Assembly (NCBI RefSeq): GCF_032399705.1
Contig: NZ_CP135922.1
Coordinates: 2,294,001-2,358,000, forward strand
Direction: 5' to 3'
Source of the DNA: Paenibacillus sp. BIC5C1
GTDB lineage: Bacteria; Bacillota; Bacilli; Paenibacillales; Paenibacillaceae
DNA length: 64,000 nt
Made by a program: the position numbers and the translations under genes. Positions 36,151-45,565 of the stretch are shown here, piece after piece. Below the pieces are notes generated by a model that worked only from the letters and a program-made list of their open reading frames with translations, searched no databases and had not been told where the DNA came from. The stretch's first letter is position 1; the number at the start of each line of letters is the position of its first letter.

Positions 36151-38469
36151 ATGAAATTTACTGATGGATTCTGGATGACTCGTGAAGGGTACCACATTCA
36201 AAACCCGACTGACATTCGTGATATTGTGCAAAAAGAGAATTCTGTGACCGTATATGCGGCAACTAAATATATTCGCACCAAAGGCGACACGTTGAATGGT
36301 ACATTGCTTAAAGCAACTTACAGCTCACCTATGCCTAACGTTATTCGTGTAACTTTGAATCATCATAAAGGCGGAGTGAAAAAAGGGCCTGTATTTGAGC
36401 TTAACAATCAAGATGTGAACGTTGACATCTCGAAAAATGAACAAGGTGCTGTTTTGAAAAGCGGCAATCTGGAAGTTCAAATCGACAAAACGAACGGTTG
36501 GGACGTCAGCTTCCTGTATGGAGGTAAACGCATTACGGGTAGCGGTCAAAGAGCGGCTGGTTATATTACTGGTCCAAGTAAGGAAGCGTATTTCCGCGAG
36601 CAGCTTGATCTAGGCATTGGTGAATACGTTTACGGACTTGGTGAGCGCTTCACACCATTTGTTAAGAATGGCCAGGTGGTTGACACGTGGAATGAGGACG
36701 GCGGTACAAGCAGTGAGCAGTCCTATAAGAACATTCCTTTCTACTTGTCCAACAAAGGATATGGTGTATTTGTAAACCATCCTGAACGCGTATCGTATGA
36801 GATTGCATCTGAGAATGTATCCAAAGTGCAGTTCAGCGTAGAAGGCGAGACGTTGGAATATTTCATTATCGGCGGTGACAATCCCAAGGATGTACTTGAT
36901 AATTATACGAAATTAACAGGTAAACCAGCGCTTCCACCAGCATGGACGTTTGGTCTGTGGCTGACAACATCATTCACAACGGATTATGATGAAGCAACGG
37001 TTAACCATTTCGTAGATGGCATGGCTGAACGTGATCTTCCGCTGTCTGTATTCCATTTTGACTGCTTCTGGATGAAGGAATACCAATGGTCTGATTTTGT
37101 ATGGGATGAAGCGATGTTCCCAGATCCGGAAGGCATGCTTGCACGTCTGAAAGAGAAAGGCCTCAAAATCTGTGCGTGGATCAATCCATATATTGCAGAA
37201 AAATCCTACTTGTTCGATGAAGGTATGGAGAACGGTTATCTGGTAAAAACCGCGGATGGCAGCGTATGGCAATGGGATATGTGGCAAGCAGGTATGGCTC
37301 TGGTTGATTTCACAAATCCGGATGCTGTTAATTGGTATAAGAGTAAGTTGGAAGTTCTGCTTGATCAAGGTGTAGATTCATTCAAAACTGACTTTGGTGA
37401 AAGAATTCCGACAGATGTCGTGTACTTCGATGGCTCTGATCCGGTTAAAATGCACAACTATTATACACAGCTCTATAACAAAGCTGTATTTGAATTGCTC
37501 GAAGAAAAAATTGGCAAAAACGAAGCTGCTCTGTTTGCACGCTCTGCAACAGCAGGTGGTCAACAGTTCCCGGTTCACTGGGGTGGAGACTGCTCTTCTA
37601 CTTATGAATCCATGGCTGAATCACTTCGCGGTGGTCTCTCGCTTGGACTTTCCGGTTTCGGATTCTGGAGCCATGATATCAGTGGCTTTGAGAGTACAGC
37701 AACCCCTGACGTATACAAACGCTGGGTACAATTCGGACTTTTATCTTCTCACAGCCGCCTACACGGAAGCACTTCGTATCGTGTGCCTTGGCTGTTCGAC
37801 GAGGAATCCGTGGACGTTGTTCGTGACTTTACCAAACTCAAAATCAGCCTGATGCCGTATCTCTACAATTCTGCGGTGGAGTCGACTGTAAAAGGTATTC
37901 CGATGATGCGCGCTATGCTGCTGGATTTCCCTGACGATCCAACAACGTACAGCCTGGATACACAATACATGTTTGGTGATTCGATCCTGGTGGCTCCAAT
38001 CTTCAACAAGGAGGGTGATGTTCGTTATTACCTGCCTGAAGGTACATGGACCAACTATCTGACAGGTGCTAAAGTTGAAGGTGGACGTTGGATCAGTGAG
38101 AATCATGACTTCAAAACATTGCCAATGATGGTTAAGCCAAACAGCCTGATTGCTGTTGGTGCTGTGGATAGCAAACCGGATTATGACTTTGCCGATCATG
38201 TATCCCTTCATTTGTTCGAACTGGCTGACGGCAACTCCGCTCAAGCGGTTGTTGTAAACCAAAATGCTGAGCAGGAGCTGGTTGTTAACGTATCCCGTAA
38301 CGGCTCTGTTCTGGAAGTTCGTGCTGAAGGTGCAGGCAAACCATGGAATATCGTGCTGCGTGGCATCGAAAGTGTATCCGGCGTAGAGGGCGGTTCCCAA
38401 GCGTCTGGTGCACATGGTGTTGTCGTTACGGCAGCGGAAGGTGCTAGCTCGCTTACAATTCAACTGTAA
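36151..38469 (+). CDS. yicI: GH31 alpha-xylosidase (YicI-like)
   Basis: A 772-residue family 31 enzyme, the same size as E. coli YicI, which removes alpha-1,6-xylose from xyloglucan oligosaccharides (isoprimeverose units). Nucleophile Asp414 lies in DSFKTDFGERIP and acid/base Asp480 in PVHWGGDCSS, both at the YicI spacing; the N-terminal beta-sandwich has GVFVNHPERVSYEIAS and the barrel starts at PPAWTFGLWLTTSF. No signal peptide, so it acts in the cytoplasm on imported oligosaccharides. AAGGGGGAAAG precedes the ATG. Divergent from the AraC regulator; ends in a terminator before the APH-fold gene. Confidence 0.94.
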   Translation: MKFTDGFWMTREGYHIQNPTDIRDIVQKENSVTVYAATKYIRTKGDTLNGTLLKATYSSPMPNVIRVTLNHHKGGVKKGPVFELNNQDVNVDISKNEQGAVLKSGNLEVQIDKTNGWDVSFLYGGKRITGSGQRAAGYITGPSKEAYFREQLDLGIGEYVYGLGERFTPFVKNGQVVDTWNEDGGTSSEQSYKNIPFYLSNKGYGVFVNHPERVSYEIASENVSKVQFSVEGETLEYFIIGGDNPKDVLDNYTKLTGKPALPPAWTFGLWLTTSFTTDYDEATVNHFVDGMAERDLPLSVFHFDCFWMKEYQWSDFVWDEAMFPDPEGMLARLKEKGLKICAWINPYIAEKSYLFDEGMENGYLVKTADGSVWQWDMWQAGMALVDFTNPDAVNWYKSKLEVLLDQGVDSFKTDFGERIPTDVVYFDGSDPVKMHNYYTQLYNKAVFELLEEKIGKNEAALFARSATAGGQQFPVHWGGDCSSTYESMAESLRGGLSLGLSGFGFWSHDISGFESTATPDVYKRWVQFGLLSSHSRLHGSTSYRVPWLFDEESVDVVRDFTKLKISLMPYLYNSAVESTVKGIPMMRAMLLDFPDDPTTYSLDTQYMFGDSILVAPIFNKEGDVRYYLPEGTWTNYLTGAKVEGGRWISENHDFKTLPMMVKPNSLIAVGAVDSKPDYDFADHVSLHLFELADGNSAQAVVVNQNAEQELVVNVSRNGSVLEVRAEGAGKPWNIVLRGIESVSGVEGGSQASGAHGVVVTAAEGASSLTIQL

Positions 38470-38483
38470 TGTTTTTTGGATAA

Positions 38484-38519
38484 ACAGAAGGACGGTACCG
38501 CAAGGTGCCGTCTGTTTGT
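38484..38519 (+). terminator. Rho-independent terminator after GH31 gene
   Basis: GACGGTACC-GCAA-GGTGCCGTC (one G:T pair) with ACAGA/TCTGT flanks and a T-rich tail. Confidence 0.8.
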
Positions 38520-38692
38520 CTACTGTCGTGCCATTGGAAGATATGGTTATAGAAAAGAAATGGTAGTATCATTTATACATCGAACTAAACTTTTACATGA
38601 GAACGTAGGTTGTTCTGTCATCGAAGTGGCAAATGTAATTATTCTTTAGTTCAATTTATAAAGCGACAGATAAAGTTAGGGGATTTTATCAA

Positions 38693-39709
38693 ATGGGTAC
38701 AACGAATTCAGGCTTACACCAAACCATTACAGCAGAGATGCTGCATAAGGTGGTAGAAAACACTTTTGGAACCGCTACCATTGTGAATAGTTTTGAACTG
38801 TTGCAGGGTGGACTTTTTAATACAACGTATCGAATTCAGCTTGAACATGCGTCGTACGCGGATGTGATATTACGTTTGGCTCCAGAACGGGTAGAGATGG
38901 CGCTCGGCTCTGCTGGCGATCCGTTATTTTCATTTGAACGTACGATGATGTCTGCGGAACCTGTTGTTTATGAATATTACCGTAAAGCAGGCATTCCCGC
39001 TCCAAATATTATTGTCTGTGATGACAGCGGATTGATCATTCCGAGAACGTATATGTTTATGGAGTTTATCGCCAGTAAGCAGCTGGATCATTCATCGATT
39101 TCGGAAGTAGATAAAGAACGATTATATCATCAGCTCGGCGCCTATACGGCTGTCATGCATCAGATTGAGGGTGAATCGTTTGGCTGGCCGCAAGGCGATG
39201 GGACGATTGAAGGCTCGGATCATTGGTCCGAGGTGCTGCAAGCTTTTGCAGAAGAGACGGCACTCAAAGCTTCACAAGCCGGGTATATGCCAGGTGTGGG
39301 GGAAGAAATCGCAGATTTGTTCATAACAAATAAGGATTTATTTGATCAGGTGACTATTCCGGTTCTTGTTCATAACGATCTTTGGGAAGCCAACGTGCTT
39401 GTCCATGAGGAGAACGGGCAGCTAAACATTGCCGCCATCATTGATGGGGATCGCTCCATGTTTGCGGACAGGCAGTTTGAGGCTATTTTATCGACAGAAT
39501 CATCAGCTGGTTTTCATGAAGGCTATGGCCGTCCTCAAGATATGACCGATGGGGGACAGGCACGTCTTTTGGCCTATCGCATACTTTCCTCTTATTTTAA
39601 CGCATATGTGCATGAACATCAGGTTGATCAGCCGGAGGCAGGACAGAAGTATCGCGAGCGTACGCTGGATCTATTGGAAGAATGGAAGGGACTCAAACTT
39701 AACGAATAA
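38693..39709 (+). CDS. APH/choline-kinase-fold phosphotransferase, substrate unknown
   Basis: A 338-residue protein of the aminoglycoside phosphotransferase superfamily. The ATP-binding N-lobe shows LLQGGLFNTTYRI and VILRLAPE; the catalytic loop VLVHNDLWEANVLV has Asp229 and Asn234 in the HxDxxxxN pattern; the metal-binding DGDR follows (Asp251/Asp253). These residues are intact, so it should be an active kinase. The family phosphorylates many small alcohols: aminoglycosides, choline, methylthioribose, homoserine, sugars. It lies 15 bp upstream of the GH3 gene, and its stop is followed by that gene's RBS, so it shares a message with a glycosidase. A sugar or glycoside substrate is a guess from context. 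Confidence 0.8.
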   Translation: MGTTNSGLHQTITAEMLHKVVENTFGTATIVNSFELLQGGLFNTTYRIQLEHASYADVILRLAPERVEMALGSAGDPLFSFERTMMSAEPVVYEYYRKAGIPAPNIIVCDDSGLIIPRTYMFMEFIASKQLDHSSISEVDKERLYHQLGAYTAVMHQIEGESFGWPQGDGTIEGSDHWSEVLQAFAEETALKASQAGYMPGVGEEIADLFITNKDLFDQVTIPVLVHNDLWEANVLVHEENGQLNIAAIIDGDRSMFADRQFEAILSTESSAGFHEGYGRPQDMTDGGQARLLAYRILSSYFNAYVHEHQVDQPEAGQKYRERTLDLLEEWKGLKLNE

Positions 39710-39724
39710 GTAGGAGGGTTTAGT

Positions 39725-42637
39725 ATGAAAGAGTATATTCAATATCCGATGTGGGACGCAACATTGCCATTGGAAGAACGATTAGATGACTTGATTGCGC
39801 GTCTGACAACGGAGGAGAAGATCCGCTTAATTCCTACACGCGAAGCAGCAGTACCCCGATTGGGAATACCCGGCTATAATGTGGGAGGCGAAGCGGCTCA
39901 CGGGGTTGCATGGATAGGTGAGGCTACCGTTTTCCCGCAGCCGCTTGGTCTGTCGAGCACCTGGAATATCAAGCTCATGCGTGAAATCGGTTCCGTCATT
40001 GGAGATGAGGCCAGAGCATACCACCATCGTGCTCCCGAGCGTCACGGCTTGACCTTATGGGCGCCAACTGTCGATCTGGAACGGGATCCGCGTTGGGGCA
40101 GAACGGAAGAGGGCTATGGTGAGGACCCTGTACTGACAGGTGAAATGTCAGCAGCTCTTGTGAAGGGGATGCAGGGAAACCACTCTTTCTATCTTAAAAT
40201 GGTAGCGACGCTGAAGCACTTTTTTGCCAATAATAATGAGAAGGATCGGTTGAATTGTTCCTCCAGCATTGATCCGCGTAACTTGCGTGAATATTATTTA
40301 AAAGCATTCGAGACGCCTTTCGTAGAAGGTGGGGCCTTGTCCATGATGACAGCCTACAATTCGATCAACGGTACACCCGCCATTGAAAGCCCTTATGTGA
40401 ATGATGTGGTCAAGGGTGAGTGGGCCATGCCTGGATTTATTGTGTGTGACGGGGGAGATTTGTCCCAGACGGTCAATTATCACGGTTACCATGCCACGCA
40501 TGCGGAATCGGCAGCAGGAGCATTAAAAGCAGGTGTGGACTGCCTGACAGACGAGGTTGACTTAGTCGTGTCTGCCTTGGAAGAGGCGCTTGAGCGAAAA
40601 TTGCTGGAGGTCGAGGATCTTGACCGGGCCATTCGAAATATATTTGGCGTGCGGATGCGGCTTGGACAACTGGATCAGACGGGACTTAACCCGTATGCTT
40701 CGATATCGGAATCTGTATTGTGTGCGCCTGAACATGCCAAATTAAGTTACAGAGCAGCAGCGGAGTCTATCGTATTACTCAAAAATGACGGACTGCTTCC
40801 TCTCCAATCGGAAAGATTGCAGAAGGTTAGCGTAATCGGTCCCCTTGCGGATGTAGTCTATACCGATTGGTACAGTGGCACACTGCCTTATCGTGTTACT
40901 GTTTTGGAAGGACTGCGTAAGCAGCTTGACGGTGCGGAAGTATCTTTTGCAGATGGGAATGATCGCATCAGTCTAAAGACAGTCGATGGCAAGGTAATCA
41001 CGCTTGGTGCGGAGGGAAAGCTTGTTGCCGTGCCGGAAGGCAGTGCAGAGGCTACTGAGTTCATCCATCAGGACTGGGGCTGGGGAAGTCACACGCTTCG
41101 CAGTGTGAAAAACAATCGCTATGTTTCGTTAACTGAACAGCGCATCTATCAGGCAATTGCGCCGGAGATTGGTGGCTGGTTCGTCAAGGAAGTGGTACAG
41201 ATTGATTCACAAGCGGATGGAAGCAGCGCGTTGCGTACATGGAACGGTTTGCCCCTCAGCCTGAATGAACATCAGGGGCAACTGGTGCTGTCCCCATCGA
41301 CGGAACAAACACAAGAAGAGTTGAACTCATCTGGTAATCCGGATGTCGTAGAAGGGAAACAGCAACCTGCTGTGTTCAAGCTGGACATTGTTGCTGACGG
41401 AATAGAACAGGCAAAAAAAGCTGCACAGAATAGTGACGTTTCTGTCGTTGTTGTCGGTAACAGTCCCTATATTAACGGTAAAGAGGAAATTGATCGCCCA
41501 AGCCTGCAGCTTCCGCCTGAGCAGGCCCGATTGGTAAGAGAAGTCTGCCAAGTGAATCCCAATACGGTCGTTGTCATTGTGGGAAGTTATCCATTTGCAC
41601 TGCAAGAGTTAAAAGACGTGGCTCCGGCAATCGTATACCTCACACATGCAGGCCAGGAATTGGGGAATGCAGTTGCAGATGTTCTGCTCGGAAATTATGC
41701 TCCTGCTGGTAGACTGAACATGACATGGTATGAGGATGAATCGCAGCTTCCTGACATTATGGATTATGACGTTATTCATAACGGTACTACCTATATGTAT
41801 CATGAAGGTCCAGTCCTGTATCCCTTTGGTCATGGATTGACCTATTCCGAATTTGAGTATAAGTCGATTCGAGTAGAGCGGGCACTGGGATCTTCTGGTG
41901 ATGATGTGCTGAAGATTAACGTACAGGTCGAGAACAAAGGGAAACGTGCCAGTGATGAAGTGGTGCAGCTGTATGGGCACGCTCAAACTTCACGGGTGAA
42001 ACGCCCACAACGTCAGTTGATCGGCTTCCGGCGGATTCATCTTGCATCAGGCGCCGTGGAAAATCTTTCTTTCGAAATTCCTGTTCAGAATCTTACCTTC
42101 TGGGATGTCACTCGAGACAAATATTGTCTTGAAACCGCCACCTGGTCGATCATGGCTGGACGTTCCTCAGCAGATATTCGCCAGAACGAAGAAATTCACA
42201 TCGAGGGTGAAACCATTCCTGCACGCGCGCTGAACTTGCCTACGTTTGCGGAAAATTACGATGCGTATGCAGGCGTTCTGTTGGATGAGTGTCGGGAAGG
42301 CCGTTCAGCTGTCCGTGCCATTGTTCCAGGTGAACCGCTGTATCGTGAAGGTCGTTCTTCCTGGATTTCATTCCACGACAATGCTTTCCGGCAAGTTAGT
42401 GGGTTTGAGGGTCGGGTGTCAGCCTTCGGAGTAAGTGGCGAATTGGAGATTCGAGCTGAAGGTCCAGAAGGTCCGCTGCTCGGCACTTGTGTCATTCCCG
42501 GTTCCGCTGGAACAGTCAACGGAAAAAATCTTCAGTGGAGCACAGTTCGCTGTTCCCTGAAGGCAGAGCGTGAGATCGAACAGCTCTGTATCGTTTTCAA
42601 GGGCGGTGCAGCTCTTCAGCAATTTGTACTGAAATAA
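39725..42637 (+). CDS. GH3 beta-glycosidase with beta-trefoil insertion, FnIII and CBM6-like domains
   Basis: A 970-residue family 3 enzyme without signal peptide. The barrel domain spans about 10-330, with nucleophile Asp242 in GFIVCDGGDLSQ and KHFFANN in the KHF motif. The alpha/beta sandwich starts at about 340 but is interrupted by an insertion of about 140 residues (412-555) that reads like a fascin-type beta-trefoil (SLKTVDGKVITLGAEGKLVA; TLRSVKNNRYVSL). The sandwich resumes with VSVVVVGNSPYINGKEEIDRPSLQLP. A fibronectin-III-like domain (about 715-790) and a C-terminal CBM6-like module (about 860-970; GELEIRAEGPEGPLLGTCVIPG) follow. Members hydrolyse beta-glucosides or beta-xylosides. 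AGGAGGG precedes the ATG. The context suggests work on xyloglucan- or xylan-derived oligosaccharides in the cytoplasm. Confidence 0.9.
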   Translation: MKEYIQYPMWDATLPLEERLDDLIARLTTEEKIRLIPTREAAVPRLGIPGYNVGGEAAHGVAWIGEATVFPQPLGLSSTWNIKLMREIGSVIGDEARAYHHRAPERHGLTLWAPTVDLERDPRWGRTEEGYGEDPVLTGEMSAALVKGMQGNHSFYLKMVATLKHFFANNNEKDRLNCSSSIDPRNLREYYLKAFETPFVEGGALSMMTAYNSINGTPAIESPYVNDVVKGEWAMPGFIVCDGGDLSQTVNYHGYHATHAESAAGALKAGVDCLTDEVDLVVSALEEALERKLLEVEDLDRAIRNIFGVRMRLGQLDQTGLNPYASISESVLCAPEHAKLSYRAAAESIVLLKNDGLLPLQSERLQKVSVIGPLADVVYTDWYSGTLPYRVTVLEGLRKQLDGAEVSFADGNDRISLKTVDGKVITLGAEGKLVAVPEGSAEATEFIHQDWGWGSHTLRSVKNNRYVSLTEQRIYQAIAPEIGGWFVKEVVQIDSQADGSSALRTWNGLPLSLNEHQGQLVLSPSTEQTQEELNSSGNPDVVEGKQQPAVFKLDIVADGIEQAKKAAQNSDVSVVVVGNSPYINGKEEIDRPSLQLPPEQARLVREVCQVNPNTVVVIVGSYPFALQELKDVAPAIVYLTHAGQELGNAVADVLLGNYAPAGRLNMTWYEDESQLPDIMDYDVIHNGTTYMYHEGPVLYPFGHGLTYSEFEYKSIRVERALGSSGDDVLKINVQVENKGKRASDEVVQLYGHAQTSRVKRPQRQLIGFRRIHLASGAVENLSFEIPVQNLTFWDVTRDKYCLETATWSIMAGRSSADIRQNEEIHIEGETIPARALNLPTFAENYDAYAGVLLDECREGRSAVRAIVPGEPLYREGRSSWISFHDNAFRQVSGFEGRVSAFGVSGELEIRAEGPEGPLLGTCVIPGSAGTVNGKNLQWSTVRCSLKAEREIEQLCIVFKGGAALQQFVLK

Positions 42638-42669
42638 ATGTTGATTAGTTGATCTTCATAATTATAGTG

Positions 42670-42711
42670 AAAAGGCTGTCCCGACACTGAATTTAGTGCG
42701 ACAGTCTTTTT
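42670..42711 (+). terminator. Rho-independent terminator after GH3 gene
   Basis: AAAGGCTGTC pairs with GACAGTCTTT around an inner CACTGAATTTAGTG hairpin, followed by T. Confidence 0.85.
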
Positions 42712-42771
42712 GCGCTGTCATCCCAAGTGACCTTTTTTACATAAGCCGTATATTCAACTGCAGAACAACCC

Positions 42772-42787
42772 ACAATAACGTTGTTGT
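42772..42787 (+). promoter_or_regulatory. Near-palindrome upstream of MFS gene, candidate operator
   Basis: ACAATAACGTTGTTGT is a 16-bp palindrome with a single mismatched pair, 28 bp upstream of the start codon. No cognate regulator is encoded adjacent on this side. Confidence 0.35.
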
Positions 42788-42815
42788 TTTCTGATTCTGT
42801 AAAGGTGGTTGAGGC

Positions 42816-44117
42816 ATGAACGATAAAAAGTGGGACCTCGTCGCACTTGCTTCCATTCCGGTAATAATGACGCTGGGCAACTCCATGCTGATTCCCATCC
42901 TACCGCAAATTGAGCGTGAATTGAAAGTGTCCTCATTTAAAGTCAGCATGTTAATTACGGTTTATGCGGTCGTCGCAATCCTGCTCATTCCACTTGCAGG
43001 ATATCTGTCGGATCGTTTCGGCAGAAAAGCCGTCATTATTCCCAGTCTCATCATTGCAGCTGTAGGAGGCGCGGTAGCAGGTGGAGCAGCCTGGATGCTG
43101 AATGGAAATGCGGCATACTGGGCCATTCTTGGTGGCAGACTTTTGCAAGGGATAGGAGCAGCTGGGGCTTTCCCAATTGTCATACCATTGGTTGGTGACA
43201 TGTTTGATGATGAGAACGAGGTGAGTAAAAGCCTTGGCATTATTGAAACCTCGAACACCTTTGGCAAGGTACTAAGTCCGATATTGGGTGCAGCTCTGGC
43301 TGTGTGGATTTGGTATTTACCTTTTATGGCTATTCCGGTACTCTGTGTGCTTTCATTGGTTCTGGTTATATTCTTGGTGAAAACACCAAAGAGGAAGGAA
43401 GAACCAAAGAGCTTTCCCGAATTTGTGGCTTCCATCCGCAGTGTGCTAAAAGAAAAGGGCCGCTGGTTATATGCGATTTTTGCGATCGGTGGTATTTGTA
43501 TGTTTGTTCTCTTTGGCGTGCTCTTTTATCTGTCGGAGACATTGGAATCAGAGTTCAAATTAAAAGGGGTACTTAAAGGACTTGTGCTTGCCATACCACT
43601 GGCTGCTTTATGTCTGGCGTCTTTTTTTGCTGGAAAATGGATAGGAAAGAACAAGACACGCATGAAATGGCTGGGGTTTATCGGACTTGCTGTTCTTACG
43701 GTATCTCTCGGTATAATCGGACTTTTTGACAACATCTATGTAGTCGTCGGTTTGTTCACCCTTGGCGGGGCAGGAATAGGGGCTACACTGCCATGTCTGG
43801 ATGCTATGGTTACTGAAGGGGTGGACAAGGAACAACGGGGCACCATCACGGCGTTATTCAGCAGCATGCGTTTTATCGGCGTGTCTCTTGGCCCTCCTGT
43901 CGTGTCATTGTTAATCTCTTCCCACCATTTCCTTTTATTTGGCATTCTCGCCGCTTCCGGAGCGGTGGGAGGATTGCTCACGTTATTGGCAGTCAAGCCA
44001 GACAAGGGGGACCAGCCCACTTCAGGTAGTGGTCAAAATCATCGTGAACGTGAGTATGATGAAGTAAAACAGCCCAGTGGTTATCTGCCAGGGAGACGGA
44101 AGAAAAGTCCATTCTGA
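42816..44117 (+). CDS. MFS transporter, DHA1-type exporter
   Basis: A 433-residue, 12-helix major facilitator. MFS motif A is intact in the first intracellular loop (GYLSDRFGRKAVIIP), and motif C-like GKVLSPILGAALA lies in helix 5, typical of drug:H+ antiporters. TLPCLDAMVTEGVDKEQRGTITALF in the second half resembles the YfkF/BlT-type exporters of Firmicutes. A hydrophilic C-terminal tail of about 40 residues follows. AAAGGTGG precedes the ATG. It is an independent unit, convergent with another MFS gene across a bidirectional terminator. The substrate is unknown. Confidence 0.87.
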   Translation: MNDKKWDLVALASIPVIMTLGNSMLIPILPQIERELKVSSFKVSMLITVYAVVAILLIPLAGYLSDRFGRKAVIIPSLIIAAVGGAVAGGAAWMLNGNAAYWAILGGRLLQGIGAAGAFPIVIPLVGDMFDDENEVSKSLGIIETSNTFGKVLSPILGAALAVWIWYLPFMAIPVLCVLSLVLVIFLVKTPKRKEEPKSFPEFVASIRSVLKEKGRWLYAIFAIGGICMFVLFGVLFYLSETLESEFKLKGVLKGLVLAIPLAALCLASFFAGKWIGKNKTRMKWLGFIGLAVLTVSLGIIGLFDNIYVVVGLFTLGGAGIGATLPCLDAMVTEGVDKEQRGTITALFSSMRFIGVSLGPPVVSLLISSHHFLLFGILAASGAVGGLLTLLAVKPDKGDQPTSGSGQNHREREYDEVKQPSGYLPGRRKKSPF

Positions 44118-44133
44118 TTTATTTTAAGATTAT

Positions 44134-44191
44134 AAAAAAACGCGTTTACTCTGAGGGATGTATTTTCCCTGACAGAGTAAACGCGTTTTTA
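44134..44191. terminator. Bidirectional terminator between two MFS genes
   Basis: A very long stem: AAAACGCGTTTACTCTG (ending 44153) pairs with CAGAGTAAACGCGTTTT (from 44172), with an inner AGGGA/TCCCT stem. A/T tracts on both sides serve both converging genes. Confidence 0.93.
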
Positions 44192-44220
44192 TTGAATTGA
44201 AGTACAGCAGCGTAGTTGCA

Positions 44221-45534
44221 TCAACGATCTTTTTGCTGAGCAGTTGTGTTCTCTTCGGTCGCAGTCTCAGAATGATCATGTCGATCGGAATCCTGCGCAG
44301 CGATATGTGTATGAGTCAATAACGGATGCACAGGTACCGCAAAACCACCATTTCGTTTCCCTTGAATCAGGTATATCAGGAGAAATAGAATCATGAACAC
44401 AATGGAATAACGGTACATATCGGTATAACTGGTTATGGAAGCAATAGCGCCCAGCAAAAGTGCTCCCAGAGCGATCCCCAGATCCAGCGTATTCAGAAAC
44501 ATGCCGTTAGCCATACCGCGCTGTGAAGGGGAGACAATCTGAATCATCCAGGTCTGCATGGAAGACTGTATCGAACCATATCCGATTCCATATAAAAATG
44601 CAGCCACAAACAAGATGGACATCGACGAGGCGTATGAGAGCGTGATCAGTCCAGCAGCGATGAATATCGCTCCGGGAATCAGTAATGCTTTGGGACCTTT
44701 ACTGTCATAAATCCGTCCTGCAAACGGTCTGACCAGCAGTACAGCGAGAGCATTAAACAAGAAGAACAGTGCAGGATTAGCCAGGTTGGCTTCTTTTCCG
44801 TACAAAACGATGAATCCCACCAGTCCGCCATACGTGATGGATAGCAAACAATTCAGTATACTTGGCAGAATCAGTTTTCGATTGAAAGGCGTCTTTACTT
44901 TGGTGCCTGCTGTTCCAACTGATGGAGTGGGTACCACCTCATCATTGACCCTGCGAGCTTTCTTGCGTGTTAGTGAATAGCTGAGCGGATAGATGACTGC
45001 AATAACACCTGCCGTACACAACATGAGTGTCACGAAACCGGCACCCTGAAGCACGGTGACCCCAATAATGGGACCCATGGACATGGCGAGACTTGTGGAA
45101 AGGCCGAAATAGCCCATGCCTTCACCCATTCGTTTCACGGGCACAATATCCGATGCCATTGTTGGGAAAGCCGTGCTACTCATACCGAATCCGATACCGA
45201 ACACCATGCGCAGCAATAAAAGAACAGCAATCCCAGCAGCAAAGTAATATCCGAGTGTTGCGAGTAAGGCAACCGTCAGGCCAATATAGATCATGGCATT
45301 ACGAAGACCCTTCTCCAATGCTTTGGCTGAATAGAGCCGAGCAGCGATGGCGCTAAGGGCAAAAAGACAGGTAAAGAGGCTGACTTCAAAGGCATTGGCG
45401 TGAAAACGGTCCTGCACATAAGAAGGAAGTGGGGATACAATCATGTGGAGTTGCAGAAAGAGTAGAAAGTTACATAACATGAGCAGGATAAAATCGGTAG
45501 TCCATAGTTTGACTTGTGCTGATTGTGATTTCAT
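44221..45534 (-). CDS. MFS transporter, exporter type, paired with MarR regulator
   Basis: A 437-residue, 12-helix MFS protein with GIGFGMSSTAFPTMASDIVPVKRMGEGMGYF (motif region around helix 4) and FAGRIYDSKGPKAL (the second-half motif A). These features fit the DHA1/YwoG-type exporters. The C-terminal tail of about 35 residues is His/Asp/Thr-rich and hydrophilic (HTHIAAQDSDRHDHSET), which might bind metal or simply be disordered. It lies 31 bp downstream of the MarR gene and is its likely regulatory target. RBS AGGGGG lies 12 nt from the ATG, rather far, so translation may be coupled to marR. Confidence 0.88.
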   Translation of the reverse strand: MKSQSAQVKLWTTDFILLMLCNFLLFLQLHMIVSPLPSYVQDRFHANAFEVSLFTCLFALSAIAARLYSAKALEKGLRNAMIYIGLTVALLATLGYYFAAGIAVLLLLRMVFGIGFGMSSTAFPTMASDIVPVKRMGEGMGYFGLSTSLAMSMGPIIGVTVLQGAGFVTLMLCTAGVIAVIYPLSYSLTRKKARRVNDEVVPTPSVGTAGTKVKTPFNRKLILPSILNCLLSITYGGLVGFIVLYGKEANLANPALFFLFNALAVLLVRPFAGRIYDSKGPKALLIPGAIFIAAGLITLSYASSMSILFVAAFLYGIGYGSIQSSMQTWMIQIVSPSQRGMANGMFLNTLDLGIALGALLLGAIASITSYTDMYRYSIVFMILFLLIYLIQGKRNGGFAVPVHPLLTHTHIAAQDSDRHDHSETATEENTTAQQKDR

Positions 45535-45565
45535 TTTTTGTTCATTCCCCCTGGTGTAAAGTTCG

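Noticed and set aside
38693..39709. Aminoglycoside resistance gene
   Set aside because: Only the general kinase fold and catalytic loop match; the position among glycosidases and the family breadth do not support antibiotic resistance.
42772..42787. Operator of the MarR protein encoded at 45566
   Set aside because: The palindrome upstream of the first MFS gene differs in core (AACGTT) from the TTGTTATAACAA at marR, so a shared regulator is not supported.
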